A DNA stretch of 64,000 bases. It comes from Polyangium mundeleinium. Its GTDB lineage: Bacteria; Myxococcota_A; Polyangia; Polyangiales; Polyangiaceae. Both the position numbers and the translations under genes were made by a program. A model generated the notes under the pieces. That model was not told the origin of the DNA. It searched no databases and saw only the letters and a list, made by a program, of their open reading frames with translations. Of this stretch, positions 33,092 through 42,045 are shown one piece after another. Numbering within the stretch: position 1 is the first letter of the stretch; every line of letters begins with the position of its first letter. Where the stretch lies: positions 12,308,501 to 12,372,500 of the forward strand of contig NZ_JAQNDO010000001.1 of assembly GCF_028369105.1 (NCBI RefSeq), given 5' to 3'.

Positions 33092-34570
33092 ATGATGGGC
33101 GACATACACCGCCATCTTGGCGGGGTGTTCGACGGGTGCCCGGATCCACTGTTGCTCGTCGAGGGCGACGTGGTGGTGGCGCACAATGAGGCAGCGAGCG
33201 CGGCGCTCGGCGAGGCCGAGTCGTTGCTCGCGCTCTTCGATGCGGCGGATCGGGGCGTCGTGTCGTCGGCCTGCGCGGCCGTGGCGAGTGGACAATCGAC
33301 GAAATCGACGTTCTCCGCGCGTCTCGCGGGGAAGACGTCCAAGCGCTGGACCGCGTGGCCGGCCGGTCACGGTGGGATTTGCGTCCGGATGGACGGCCCC
33401 GCGGAGCCCCGCGCGGACATTCCAGCGCCGCTAGCTCCCCTTGTCGAGAAAGACGAGCCCGTCCCGCTTCGGACCGTGCTCCTCGGCAAGATCTTCGATC
33501 GATTCGACGGGATCCTCTGGTCGATCGCCAAGGATGGAACGATCCTGATCTCGGAAGGGAAGGGGCTCGCCCACTTCGGACTCACGCCGGGCGCGCTCGT
33601 CGGTAGGAATGCGTTCCAGCTCTATCCACACGGATCGGTCGCTCGAGAGGAGACCGAACGCGCCCTCGCGGGGGAGGAGCTCTACGGGGACAGCATCGAG
33701 GGCATGTCCTACTGGATACGTCGTCTCACGCCCGTGCGAGACGCAGCCGGCGACGTGACCGCGATCGTCGGATTCTCTCTCCGCGCCAATGAAAACTCGG
33801 AAGAGACCCTCCAGGCCAAGGCCTTGATCCGGGCGCTATCGGAGCTGCCCCTCGCAATCTGGGCCATGGACGCGAACGGGACGTGCAAGATGTCCCTGGG
33901 AAACGGCCTCAAGGACCTCGGCATCATGCCTGGCGAGCTCGTAGGGAAAAATCTCTACGAACTCTACAGCGGCCGCGAGGATTTCAAGGCGGACATGAAG
34001 CGGGCGTTCGCCGGGGAGCAGTTCGTCTCCGAGACGTCGTTTGTCACGACGCACTGGCGCAACACGATCATCCCGGTGCGCGACACGTTCGGCGAGCGCG
34101 TGGTGCGTATCTACTCCGTGGCGGAAAACGTGACCGACCGCGTGGAGAACCAGCGTCGGCTCGAAGAGCAGCTCGCGCTGATCCAATCGCAGCAACAGGC
34201 CATCGTCGGGTTGTCGAGCCCGGTGATCGAGGTCTGGCAGGGCGTGCTCGTCGTGCCGCTGATCGGATCGATCGACCAGGCCCGCGCGAGCATCCTGCTC
34301 GAACGGCTGCTCACGGAGGTCGTGGGCCGGCAATCGAGCTCCGTGATTCTCGACCTGACGGGCGTGGACACGGTCGACGCGGAGGCGGCGCAGCATCTCT
34401 CGAACGTGATGCGGAGCGTGGAGCTCGTCGGCGCGACGGGGCTGCTCTCCGGCATCGGGCCGAGCGTGGCGAAGACGATGGTGGACCTCGGCGTCGACAT
34501 GCAATCGCGCCGCACTTACCCGACGCTGGCCGAGGCGCTGCGGAGGCTGATCGGCGCGCGCAAACGGTGA
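33092..34570 (+). CDS. PAS-PAS-STAS protein, RsbR-like, 492 aa
   Basis: ATG 33092 (MMGDIHRH). Three sensor segments: an N-terminal PAS-like region (GVFDGCPDPLLLVEG), a PAS at ~150 (FDGILWSIAKDGTILISEGK) and one at ~265 (LPLAIWAMDANGTCKMSLGN). A coiled linker follows, then the C-terminal STAS domain: SSPVIEVWQGVLVVPLIGSI and VILDLTGVDTVDAEAAQHL. It retains the Thr of the LTGV loop and Thr in AKTMVDLGVD, the phospho-sites of RsbR. In the known pathway such proteins build stressosomes with RsbS and RsbT; neither partner gene is near, so the partners are elsewhere or absent. Confidence 0.88.
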   Translation: MMGDIHRHLGGVFDGCPDPLLLVEGDVVVAHNEAASAALGEAESLLALFDAADRGVVSSACAAVASGQSTKSTFSARLAGKTSKRWTAWPAGHGGICVRMDGPAEPRADIPAPLAPLVEKDEPVPLRTVLLGKIFDRFDGILWSIAKDGTILISEGKGLAHFGLTPGALVGRNAFQLYPHGSVAREETERALAGEELYGDSIEGMSYWIRRLTPVRDAAGDVTAIVGFSLRANENSEETLQAKALIRALSELPLAIWAMDANGTCKMSLGNGLKDLGIMPGELVGKNLYELYSGREDFKADMKRAFAGEQFVSETSFVTTHWRNTIIPVRDTFGERVVRIYSVAENVTDRVENQRRLEEQLALIQSQQQAIVGLSSPVIEVWQGVLVVPLIGSIDQARASILLERLLTEVVGRQSSSVILDLTGVDTVDAEAAQHLSNVMRSVELVGATGLLSGIGPSVAKTMVDLGVDMQSRRTYPTLAEALRRLIGARKR

Positions 34571-34577
34571 AGGCGTT

Positions 34578-35501
34578 TCAGCGGTTCTCGCCGTGCAATT
34601 CGAGCACGGCCCGCTCGTGCAGCTTCTTCAGGTAGGCATTTCGATCCGGCGCGTGGACGAGCTCCCGCAAATCGGCCTTGTTGATGAGTAGGACGAGGTA
34701 ATCGTCCCGGCGCTCGCCGTGCAGATCGCTGCGGAGGGGCGCGGAAAAACCGCCCGGTGCGATGAAAAGGCCGAGGCGGGAGCGATTGAACTTGCGCGAG
34801 AGCTTCCACAGGAAGCTGCGAATCTCCGTGGCGCCCGCGGGCCTCGTCCAGTTCTTGCATTCGGCGAGGATGTACGACGTGCGTTCGTTCACCCAGAAGG
34901 GATCGGTGGATTCGTTGCGGATGACGAGGTCGATTTCCTCTTCCTCGTTGCGGCGACGGGCCGAGGCGTGGCGAAAGCCGGGGATCGTCTTGAAGACGAG
35001 GACCATGAGGTCTTCGAGCAGCTTGCCCTTGCGGTTCGGGTCCGTCTCGCTCTCGGCCGCAGCCCAGGTGTCGCGAATGGCCGCCTCAGCCTCGTCCGAG
35101 GAGAGTTCGCCGAAATGGTGTGCACGCACGGCTTCGAGCGCATTGCGAAGCTTTGCGAGCAAGAGGACACGGAAGATCGGGCCTTTTTCGAGGTAATCGT
35201 AGGCGCCGTCCTGGAAGGCGCGCGTGACCGCGGCCTCCGTGGCATACCCCGTGACGAGGATGGTCTTCGCGAGCGGCGCGCGGCGCGAGACCTCGGAGAC
35301 GAGGTCGAGGCCGGTGTCCGGGCCGGTCTTGCCGTCGAGCTTCTGATCGACGAGCACGACGTCCCAGCCGCCCTGGTCGAGCCGCGCGAGCGCCTTTTCG
35401 ATCTCGTCCGCGGTCTCGACGAGATACCCCTCGGCGCCGAGCCGGGCGCGATAGAGCTGCAAAAAGCTCGGGTCGTCGTCGATGATCAAGATGCGGCCCA
35501 T
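34578..35501 (-). CDS. Response regulator fused to a PD-(D/E)XK nuclease-like domain, 307 aa
   Basis: ATG 35501. Residues 1-125 are a receiver: DDD at 8-10, phospho-acceptor Asp52 (VVLVDQKL), Thr in ILVTGYA, Lys in YLEKGP. Residues ~175-300 are not a DNA-binding wHTH but a Mrr/restriction-endonuclease-like fold: KGKLLEDLMVLVFKTIPGF, then EEEEIDLVIRN (Asp) and YILAECKNW (Glu-x-Lys), the D...ExK signature of PD-(D/E)XK nucleases. It begins 5 bp after the histidine-kinase gene ends, so phosphorylation may control nuclease or DNA-binding activity. Catalysis is inferred from motifs only; the domain could also act as a non-cutting binder. Confidence 0.87.
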   Translation of the reverse strand: MGRILIIDDDPSFLQLYRARLGAEGYLVETADEIEKALARLDQGGWDVVLVDQKLDGKTGPDTGLDLVSEVSRRAPLAKTILVTGYATEAAVTRAFQDGAYDYLEKGPIFRVLLLAKLRNALEAVRAHHFGELSSDEAEAAIRDTWAAAESETDPNRKGKLLEDLMVLVFKTIPGFRHASARRRNEEEEIDLVIRNESTDPFWVNERTSYILAECKNWTRPAGATEIRSFLWKLSRKFNRSRLGLFIAPGGFSAPLRSDLHGERRDDYLVLLINKADLRELVHAPDRNAYLKKLHERAVLELHGENR

Positions 35502-35506
35502 CGGTC

Positions 35507-37054
35507 TCACGCGGCGCTCCTTCCGGCGTCCACGGGCAGGCGAAGGACGAATCGTGCCCCGCCGAGCGGGCTCTCTTCGCAATGCGCCTCGCCGCCGAGC
35601 TCCGCCCGCGCGACCTCGCGCACGAGCGCGAGCCCCTGCCCCGTCCCACCCGGCCGCAAGGAAAAACCAGGCGCAAAAATCGCTTTTCGATACTCGGGCG
35701 GGACCCCCGGTCCGTCGTCGTCGACGGTGACGACGATGGCGCCGTCCGCGTCGAGCGTGGCGGCGACGCGAATTTCGGCCGGTCGGTCGTCGCGGGCGCG
35801 CGCCGCATTGCGGAGCAAATCAACGATGGCCAGGACGAACCGATCACGGCGGCCACGAACGGGCGGGAGGAAGCGGGGGCGGTCGAAAAGGGCCACGCGG
35901 CCGAGCTCCTCGGCGAGGGCGGCGAGCGCGTCCTCGATGGCCGCCGCGACGTCGAAAGGCTCGGGCGGCGGGCCGGCGCGCTCGACGACCTGCGCCATTT
36001 CGGTCATGAACCGGAAAATGCGGTCGACGCCGCCCGTGATGGTGGCGCCGTGCCGATCGACGAGCGGCCCGCGGCCATCCCGCTGGAGCGCGGCGAAGAG
36101 GTCGTCGAGGGCCTCGCGTACGGGGACCAGGGCATTGCGGATCTCGTGCGCGACCATGCGCGCGTGGCGGGTCATGGCGAAGGCGGCGCTCTCGCGCTGG
36201 ATCAATGCAGTGGCCGCGCGAATGCGGCCGAGGACGGCGGCCGTCTCGTCCTGAATGAGCGCGCCGGCGAGCAGGACCATCGGCGTATCGCCGGACGCGA
36301 CCTCGGCGAGCAGCTCGGCGCCATTTTCGGTGAGCTCATACGTGGTAAGCGCCTCCTCGGCCTCGTCCTCGAAAGAAAGGAGGCCGAGCGCGGCGAGGCG
36401 ATCGAGCGATTGCGGATGCGCGGCCACCTCGCTGCCATACCAGAAGACGCGGAGCCTGCGGGCCGCGACGAGGCGCGCCGCCGCCGCACGCGAGAGGCGC
36501 CAAGGATCCGAGGGCCCGCGGGATTGCGCGACCTCGACCGCGAGGAGCCAGCGAACGGCGTCCCGCTCGGGCAGGCCGAGGACGAGCCGGCCAATGGGCG
36601 TGAGGAGCGTCTCGCCCTCGGCGCGACGTAATGCCCGCACTTCGAGCGCATACCGCTCGGGCCAGAGGCTCGGGGTGCGCTCGGGGCGCTGGATGGAAAA
36701 GAGGACCTCACTGGAGAGGCGATCGAGCTCGCGATCGCGGGTGCGGGAGCCGGCCGAGTCGGACAAACCGAGCCGGCGGCGGAGGGCGACGTCGATGAGC
36801 GCGTGGAGCTCCGCAGCGCTCGCGCCAAACGCGAGGCCGCCTTCGAGCAATCGCTGCATTTCCTGGACGAACGCCCCGAGCTTGTCGGACCAGACGTCGT
36901 GCAGGCGCTCGATTTTCTCCTCGGGCTCGCCGCGCGCTTCGAGCGCTTCGAGCGCGTCGAGCAGCGTCTTTCGGTGCGCGCCGAGCCCCGAGAGCGCCCA
37001 CGAGGAGCCCTCCGGGCGGTCGAGAGTGCGGCGCACGTCGTCGAGGAAAGACAC
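35507..37054 (-). CDS. Sensor histidine kinase, 515 aa
   Basis: Long N-terminal region of helical Arg/Glu/Leu sequence with a wHTH-like LAALGLLSFEDEAEEALTTY part, then the kinase core: phospho-His box RMVAHEIRNALVPV, N box LLRNAARARDD, G1 VDDDGPGVP, G2 GGTGQGLALVREVA. No transmembrane segment, so it senses a cytoplasmic cue. The next gene, 5 bp away, is its likely partner response regulator with a nuclease-like output. Start ATG 37054. Confidence 0.88.
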   Translation of the reverse strand: MSFLDDVRRTLDRPEGSSWALSGLGAHRKTLLDALEALEARGEPEEKIERLHDVWSDKLGAFVQEMQRLLEGGLAFGASAAELHALIDVALRRRLGLSDSAGSRTRDRELDRLSSEVLFSIQRPERTPSLWPERYALEVRALRRAEGETLLTPIGRLVLGLPERDAVRWLLAVEVAQSRGPSDPWRLSRAAAARLVAARRLRVFWYGSEVAAHPQSLDRLAALGLLSFEDEAEEALTTYELTENGAELLAEVASGDTPMVLLAGALIQDETAAVLGRIRAATALIQRESAAFAMTRHARMVAHEIRNALVPVREALDDLFAALQRDGRGPLVDRHGATITGGVDRIFRFMTEMAQVVERAGPPPEPFDVAAAIEDALAALAEELGRVALFDRPRFLPPVRGRRDRFVLAIVDLLRNAARARDDRPAEIRVAATLDADGAIVVTVDDDGPGVPPEYRKAIFAPGFSLRPGGTGQGLALVREVARAELGGEAHCEESPLGGARFVLRLPVDAGRSAA

Positions 37055-37138
37055 GCCGGAAGGTGATGCCGGGGGCCCGGGTTTGTCAAGTCCGATGCAG
37101 GGTTTGTCCCCGGTCGGCGTTTGTCCCCGGCGCGAACG

Positions 37139-37867
37139 TTATCGCGAGAGCAGCACGACCGCCCCGAGCACGGCGGCGCATACCGTCTCGGCGCGGAGCG
37201 TGAGCGGGCCGAGCGAGACGCGCGCGAGGCCGGCCGAGGTGCAGGCCTCGATCTCGGCCGGTGACAAACCTCCCTCGGGGCCCACGACGAACGCGAGCTC
37301 GACCTCCGGGCCGAGGCGGCGGAGCGCCGGGCCGAGCGGCGCGTCGGCCACGGGATCCAGGCAGAAGCCGTTCACGCCCTCGCCCGACGCGAAGAGCTGC
37401 ACGGCCTCGACGAGCTCCATCGGCGACGAGATCGCAGGCGCATCGCCGCGTCCGCATTGCCGCGCAGCCTCGACCGCGATGCGGCGCCACCGCGCAGCGC
37501 GGCCGTCCGCAGGGCGGCCCACGGATCGCTCGGCGTTGATCGGGACCACGCGGCTCGCGCCGAGCTCGGTCGCGTCGCGCACGATGGCGTCGAACTTGTC
37601 GCTCTTGCACGTGGCCTGGAGGAGCGTCACGCGGCGCGCCGGGAGGAACGTGGCCGCGCGCGGCGCTTCGACGATGACGGCGACGCTCGCGCGATCGATC
37701 GCGGTGATCTCGGCGTCGGCCTCGATCGCGCGGTCGGGATCGAAGAGCACCACGCGATCACCGAGGCGCTTTCTGTGCACACGCGCGACGTACCGAGAGG
37801 CGTCCTCGTCGAGGATCGAAGGGCCCGCTTCGACGCGGGCGACGGGGACACGCAGCGGGCCCCTCAT
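37139..37867 (-). CDS. rsmE: 16S rRNA m3U1498 methyltransferase RsmE
   Basis: A SPOUT methyltransferase: N-terminal PUA-like ILDEDASRYVARVHRKRLGD, TLLQATCKSDKFDAIVRDAT and ELGASRVVPI. The deep-trefoil AdoMet knot carries AFVVGPEGGLSPAEIEA and SLGPLTLRAETVCAAVLGAV. It methylates U1498 of 16S rRNA on the assembled 30S subunit. At 242 aa it is the usual size. ATG 37867 overlaps the prmA stop by 4 bases (ATGA), so the two are translationally coupled, a conserved arrangement. Confidence 0.95.
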   Translation of the reverse strand: MRGPLRVPVARVEAGPSILDEDASRYVARVHRKRLGDRVVLFDPDRAIEADAEITAIDRASVAVIVEAPRAATFLPARRVTLLQATCKSDKFDAIVRDATELGASRVVPINAERSVGRPADGRAARWRRIAVEAARQCGRGDAPAISSPMELVEAVQLFASGEGVNGFCLDPVADAPLGPALRRLGPEVELAFVVGPEGGLSPAEIEACTSAGLARVSLGPLTLRAETVCAAVLGAVVLLSR

Positions 37868-38814
37868 GACGCAGCAAACGCGATCGCGACCCAGTCGTCA
37901 CCCGTGCCGTCGCCGCGGCGGCGCGTCTCGAGGTGGCGCAGCGGGCGCGCGAGCGAGGTGTACCGCGCGATGATCTCGTCGTGCTCGGCGGCGAGGATGC
38001 CCGAGAGGATCAAGAGCCCCGCCGGGGGTTCGGGGGCAGAGCCCGGCTCGTCCGGGCGTAGCCCCCGACGTGCAGCAGGCGACACCGCGCGCGCCAAGTC
38101 CTCCGCGATCGGACGGAGCACGCGCGTCTCGATGTTCGCGAGCACCACGGGGAACGGCTCGGTCACGCTCTCGATCGTCTGCTCGCGTACGACGATGCGA
38201 TCGGCGAGGTGATTGCGCTCGGCGTTCTCGCGCACGACGTCGATGACCTCGGCGTCGTTGTCGATCGCGAGCGCGCTCGCGGCGCCGTAGATCAGCGCGA
38301 CGAGCGCGAGGATCCCGCTGCCCGTGCCGACGTCGAGCACACGCGCGCCGGACAGCGAACTCTTACGATCGTGAAGCATCTCGGCGACGAGCGCGGTCGT
38401 CGCATGCAAGCCCGTGCCGAAGGCGCGGCCCGGCTCGAGCTCGAGCACGTGCTCGTCCGCGCGCTTCTTCTCGTAAGCGACCCACGGCGGCACCACGATC
38501 ACGTCGGGCGTGAACTGAAACGGCTCGAAGTGCTGCTTCCAGGCGTCGCGCCAGGCATCACCGACGATCTCCTCGATGCGCGGCGCGAGCGAAGGATCCT
38601 CCTCGACGAGCGCCGCGATCGCCTGGTCGGCTTCCTCGCGCGTGGAGAAGCTCGCGACGAGGGTCACCTTCCCGGAGCCCGCGCCTTTCGCGAGCGTCTG
38701 CTCGTCACGCTCCTCGACGCCCATGGCGCCGAGATCGAAGAGGGTTGCGCCGAGCTCTTCAGCTCGATCGCGAGGGACGTCGACGGCGACGAACGGATAA
38801 ACAGGCTCGGTCAT
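37864..38814 (-). CDS. prmA: Ribosomal protein L11 methyltransferase PrmA
   Basis: ATG 38814 (MTEPVYPFVAVDVP). The N-terminal substrate domain is followed by the AdoMet fold: RAFGTGLHATTALVAEML, VLDVGTGSGILALVAL, ASALAIDNDAEVIDV, and VVLANIETRVLRP in place of the usual LANILAxPL. It trimethylates ribosomal protein L11. At 316 aa it is slightly longer than E. coli PrmA because of an insert after PAARRG (~LRPDEPGSAPEPP). Upstream of rsmE with a 4-bp overlap. Confidence 0.93.
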   Translation of the reverse strand: MTEPVYPFVAVDVPRDRAEELGATLFDLGAMGVEERDEQTLAKGAGSGKVTLVASFSTREEADQAIAALVEEDPSLAPRIEEIVGDAWRDAWKQHFEPFQFTPDVIVVPPWVAYEKKRADEHVLELEPGRAFGTGLHATTALVAEMLHDRKSSLSGARVLDVGTGSGILALVALIYGAASALAIDNDAEVIDVVRENAERNHLADRIVVREQTIESVTEPFPVVLANIETRVLRPIAEDLARAVSPAARRGLRPDEPGSAPEPPAGLLILSGILAAEHDEIIARYTSLARPLRHLETRRRGDGTGDDWVAIAFAAS

Positions 38815-38864
38815 GGGTGAGGCAGGTCTGGCGCGGATCGGGCCTCTTGGCCACTCGGGATCAG

Positions 38865-39767
38865 CTACTCCGTCACGCGAATCGTCACGGTCGAGGTCCT
38901 CTGGTTGAGCAGGATGTACGTCGCGGCCACGCCGCCGCCCACGACCGCGAGGCCAACGGGCACCCAGAACCACGGGCTCGACAAGACGCCGCCCTTCTGC
39001 GCCGCAGGCACGGCGATGCGCAGCGGCGTGGCCGCGTCACCGCGCGAGGTGAGCGGCAGGCCGCCCTTGTCGATCGCCTGCAGGTAGTACTCGACGAGCG
39101 GAGGTTTGACCGCGTCGCTCGGGATCTGCGCGCGAAACTCGCCGAGCGTGTAGCTCGCAGGCACGAGGATGAACTTGCCGTCCGCGCCCGTGCGATACGC
39201 AAGCTGCATCGCGCGCACGCGGCCATCCGGATCCTCGACGCGGCCCGTGAGCTTGATCAACGTGCCCGGCGGCATCTGCGCGGGCGAGGTGTGCATGATG
39301 CGGATCGGCTTCTCGGCCGCGGGCGAGTTGACCGTCTCGCGGCCCGGCTTGCCCTCGGCCTCCCACTTCTCGCGCGTCGCCTTGAAGAAGTCCTTGAAGC
39401 GCGGCGACTCGGTCGGCGGCAAGCTGTACGTCTCGTCGAGCACGAGCAGCCCACGCACGGCAGCGTCTGCCTCGTCCGCGCGCTTGAGCACGATGTAGTT
39501 GTAGGCAAGCAGGCGGTAGATCTCGATCTTCTCCTGCTTGCTCGTGCCGGGGCGCAAGAGCGCGGCGGAGAGGGTCTGGATCGACTCTTCGTACTCGGCG
39601 TCGTCGAAGAGCGCGCTGCCGCGCTGGATGAGCGAGGTGACGCTGGCCTTGTCGCCTTTGGCGGCGGCTTGCGCGAACGCAAGGGTGGGCGTCGCGACGA
39701 CGAACGCAGAATGGCAAGCAGCCGTGAGGGCGAGCGTCGCGGCGAGGCGAGGCCAGACGGAGCGCAT
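38865..39767 (-). CDS. Envelope protein with TPR-like helices and C-terminal TM anchor, 300 aa
   Basis: An N-terminal leader (VWPRLAATLALTAAC) could be a signal peptide or a lipoprotein signal with the Cys at LTAAC. Residues 35-110 are TPR-like (LIQRGSALFDDAEYEESIQT, IYRLLAYNYIVLKRADEADA). A beta domain follows (TLIKLTGRVEDPDGRVRA), and near the C-terminus a hydrophobic anchor WFWVPVGLAVVGGGVAATYI. This layout is common in myxobacterial TPR proteins of unknown role. It begins 57 bp after the ApaH-like gene on the same strand and may share its operon. Confidence 0.8.
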   Translation of the reverse strand: MRSVWPRLAATLALTAACHSAFVVATPTLAFAQAAAKGDKASVTSLIQRGSALFDDAEYEESIQTLSAALLRPGTSKQEKIEIYRLLAYNYIVLKRADEADAAVRGLLVLDETYSLPPTESPRFKDFFKATREKWEAEGKPGRETVNSPAAEKPIRIMHTSPAQMPPGTLIKLTGRVEDPDGRVRAMQLAYRTGADGKFILVPASYTLGEFRAQIPSDAVKPPLVEYYLQAIDKGGLPLTSRGDAATPLRIAVPAAQKGGVLSSPWFWVPVGLAVVGGGVAATYILLNQRTSTVTIRVTE

Positions 39768-39824
39768 GGGCGAAAGGGTAGCCGGAAACGCGCGCCGTTG
39801 GCGAGAGCCGGTTTGATCGCTCTT

Positions 39825-40514
39825 TCAGCGCGGGTAGTAGGTCCTTCGCGCCGGCACGCTCACGAGCACGCTCCTGCGATCCTCAGGCGGCGGCGGGTGT
39901 TCGCCCGCGCGCAGCACCATCGCCGTGAGGCGACCGCCGTACACGCAGCCCGTGTCGATGCCTGTCGCGTGACGGTGGATCTGCGGCTGCTCGAGGGCGT
40001 TGTGCCCGAAGACGAGGTGCGGCGGTCCCACGTACCGCTCGCCCCACAAGATGGAGCCGCGCCGCTCCTCGGGCGTACCGCTGATGTTGAGCGAACGCAC
40101 GTACATCAACGTACGCGGGCTCTGCTCCTCGATCGGCAGCGTGGGATCAACGCCGGCATGCACGACACGCAAGCCGTGCTCCGGCAGGTCGATCCAGAGC
40201 GGCAGCGAAGCGAGGTACTCCCAGTGCCGGCGGCGCAGCGCGCGCACGACCTCGCGTTGCAAGCTCCCGAGCTGCGGCGCGATGGACGGCGGCGCTTGCC
40301 GGTAGCGCAGGAGCCGATCTTCGTGGTTGCCGCGCACGGCGCGCGCATGGAGCTTGCGGAGCAGCTCGACTGTGCCTGCCGGATCGGGGCCGCGCACGAC
40401 GAGGTCGCCGACGGAGATCAGCCGATCGTCCGCGCAGAACCCGACGTGGCCGAGCAAATCTTCGAGTTCACCCCTGCATCCGTGCAGGTCGCCGACCACG
40501 ACCGTTCGACCCAT
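39825..40514 (-). CDS. ApaH-like metallophosphoesterase, 229 aa
   Basis: Calcineurin-type motifs in order: VVGDLHGCRGEL (start), SVGDLVVRGPDP, AVRGNHEDRLL, RVVHAGVDPTLP, and VFGHNALEQP. This is the symmetrical Ap4A hydrolase (ApaH)/PPP-phosphatase group. At 229 aa it is shorter than E. coli ApaH (~280), so it could be a protein phosphatase or a diadenosine-tetraphosphatase. Start ATG 40514 with GGGAG upstream; 9 bp downstream of glgC's stop, hence a probable two-gene transcript. Confidence 0.87.
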   Translation of the reverse strand: MGRTVVVGDLHGCRGELEDLLGHVGFCADDRLISVGDLVVRGPDPAGTVELLRKLHARAVRGNHEDRLLRYRQAPPSIAPQLGSLQREVVRALRRRHWEYLASLPLWIDLPEHGLRVVHAGVDPTLPIEEQSPRTLMYVRSLNISGTPEERRGSILWGERYVGPPHLVFGHNALEQPQIHRHATGIDTGCVYGGRLTAMVLRAGEHPPPPEDRRSVLVSVPARRTYYPR

Positions 40515-40523
40515 CGCTCCCGC

Positions 40524-41789
40524 TCAGCCGATCTTGGCGCGCTTGGGGATGACGACGATGCCGCCCTCGCTCACGTACCAGCGCTTCCTGTCTTCCTCGA
40601 GGTTGTAGCCGATCTCGGCCCCTGAGGGGACCTCGACGTCTTTGTCGATGATCGCGCGGCGGATCTTGGCGTGCCGTCCGATCACCACGTTCTCGAAGAG
40701 CACGCTCTCCTCCACGTGGCTGAAGGAGTTCACGCGGCAGCGGTTCGAAAGGACGCTCCGGTGGATGCGGCCGCCGGAGATGATGCAGCCGAGCGAGACG
40801 AGGCTCTCGGTCGCGATGCCGACGCGCGCGTTCCACTCGTCGCGGAAGACGAACTTCGCCGGCGGATCGTGGCTCATCGCGGTGCGGATCGGCCAGCGTT
40901 GGTTGTAGAGGTTGAAGGCAGGTTGGACGCTGATGAGATCCATCTGCGCGGCCCAGTAGGCGTCGATCGTGCCGATGTCGCGCCAGTAGGCGTTCGAGCC
41001 TTCGTCCTCGCCGGGCACGCGGTTTGTCTGGAAATCGTAGACGAACGCGCGTTTCCCGTTCTTGACCAAATACGGGATGATGTCGCGGCCGAAGTCGTGC
41101 GCGCTCTGCTCGTTCTTCGCGTCCTGCTCGAGCGCGTCGAGGAGATTGCCCGTGTTGAAGATGTAGTTGCCCATCGACGCGAGGGCGAGGTCGGGGTGGC
41201 CGGGCATCGGCGGCGGATCGGCGACCTTCTCGTGGAAGGCGATGATCCGGCCGTTCGCGTCGGCCTCGATCACGCCGAACTCCCTGGCCTCCTTGCGCGG
41301 GACGGGGATGGCCGCGACGGTCACTTCGGCGTTGCGCTCGAGGTGCTCGTCGAGCATCTGGCGCATGTCCATCTTGTAGACGTGGTCGCCGCCGAAGATG
41401 CAGACGTGCGTGGGCGACTCGTCGGTGATGACGTGCTGGGTCTGGTAGACGGCGTCGGCTGAGCCCTTGAACCAGCTCTTGCCCGTGCGCTGCTGCGCCG
41501 GGATCGTCTCGATGAAGTTGTCGAGCATCGGCGACAGGCGCCAGGCCCGTGCGATGTGCTCGTCGAGCGACGCGCTCTTGTACTGCGTGAGGATCTTGAT
41601 CTTGTGCAGCCCCGAGTTGACGAAGTTCGAGAGCACGATGTCGATGATCCGGTAGCGCCCGCCGAACGGAACCGCCGGCTTGGCGCGATCCGAGGTGAGA
41701 GGGCCGAGCCTCCGGCCCTCCCCACCCGCCAGGATCATGACGAGGACACGTGAGGTCTCGAACGGGGCGCGCAGCTTCGTCTCGCGCAT
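40524..41789 (-). CDS. glgC: Glucose-1-phosphate adenylyltransferase
   Basis: Makes ADP-glucose from glucose-1-phosphate and ATP, the first step of glycogen synthesis. ILAGGEGRRLGPLTSDRAKP is the nucleotide-binding loop. FGGRYRIIDIVLSNFVNSG, WFKGSADAVYQ and VCIFGGDHVYKMD are classic for GlgC. The C-terminal left-handed beta-helix is GCIISGGRIHRSVLSNRCRV, with IGYNLEEDRKRWYVSEGGI at the end. It is 421 aa, the normal size. Regulation by fructose-1,6-bisphosphate is typical of the family, but the site was not checked. No other glycogen gene is in the window. Confidence 0.96.
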   Translation of the reverse strand: MRETKLRAPFETSRVLVMILAGGEGRRLGPLTSDRAKPAVPFGGRYRIIDIVLSNFVNSGLHKIKILTQYKSASLDEHIARAWRLSPMLDNFIETIPAQQRTGKSWFKGSADAVYQTQHVITDESPTHVCIFGGDHVYKMDMRQMLDEHLERNAEVTVAAIPVPRKEAREFGVIEADANGRIIAFHEKVADPPPMPGHPDLALASMGNYIFNTGNLLDALEQDAKNEQSAHDFGRDIIPYLVKNGKRAFVYDFQTNRVPGEDEGSNAYWRDIGTIDAYWAAQMDLISVQPAFNLYNQRWPIRTAMSHDPPAKFVFRDEWNARVGIATESLVSLGCIISGGRIHRSVLSNRCRVNSFSHVEESVLFENVVIGRHAKIRRAIIDKDVEVPSGAEIGYNLEEDRKRWYVSEGGIVVIPKRAKIG

Positions 41790-42045
41790 GGTTCGTGGAG
41801 ACTACCCTACCTTCGTGGCCCACGCGACGCTCGACAACGCCGATGGGTTTGGACGGGCCTGTCGGGCCGCTCGAGTGCCTCGTTATGAGGGTCGAGATGA
41901 GGGGCCGAAGCGCCCGCGCCCCCCTCCTTCGGCGAATCTCTTTACGCGCCGTGGGCCATCGTGTTAGCCCTTTCCAGCCCAATCCCCCTACCCAGGGCGG
42001 CTGCCTGTGCCCGAGGGCGTACCCTCGAACGGCCCGGAGAGACCC

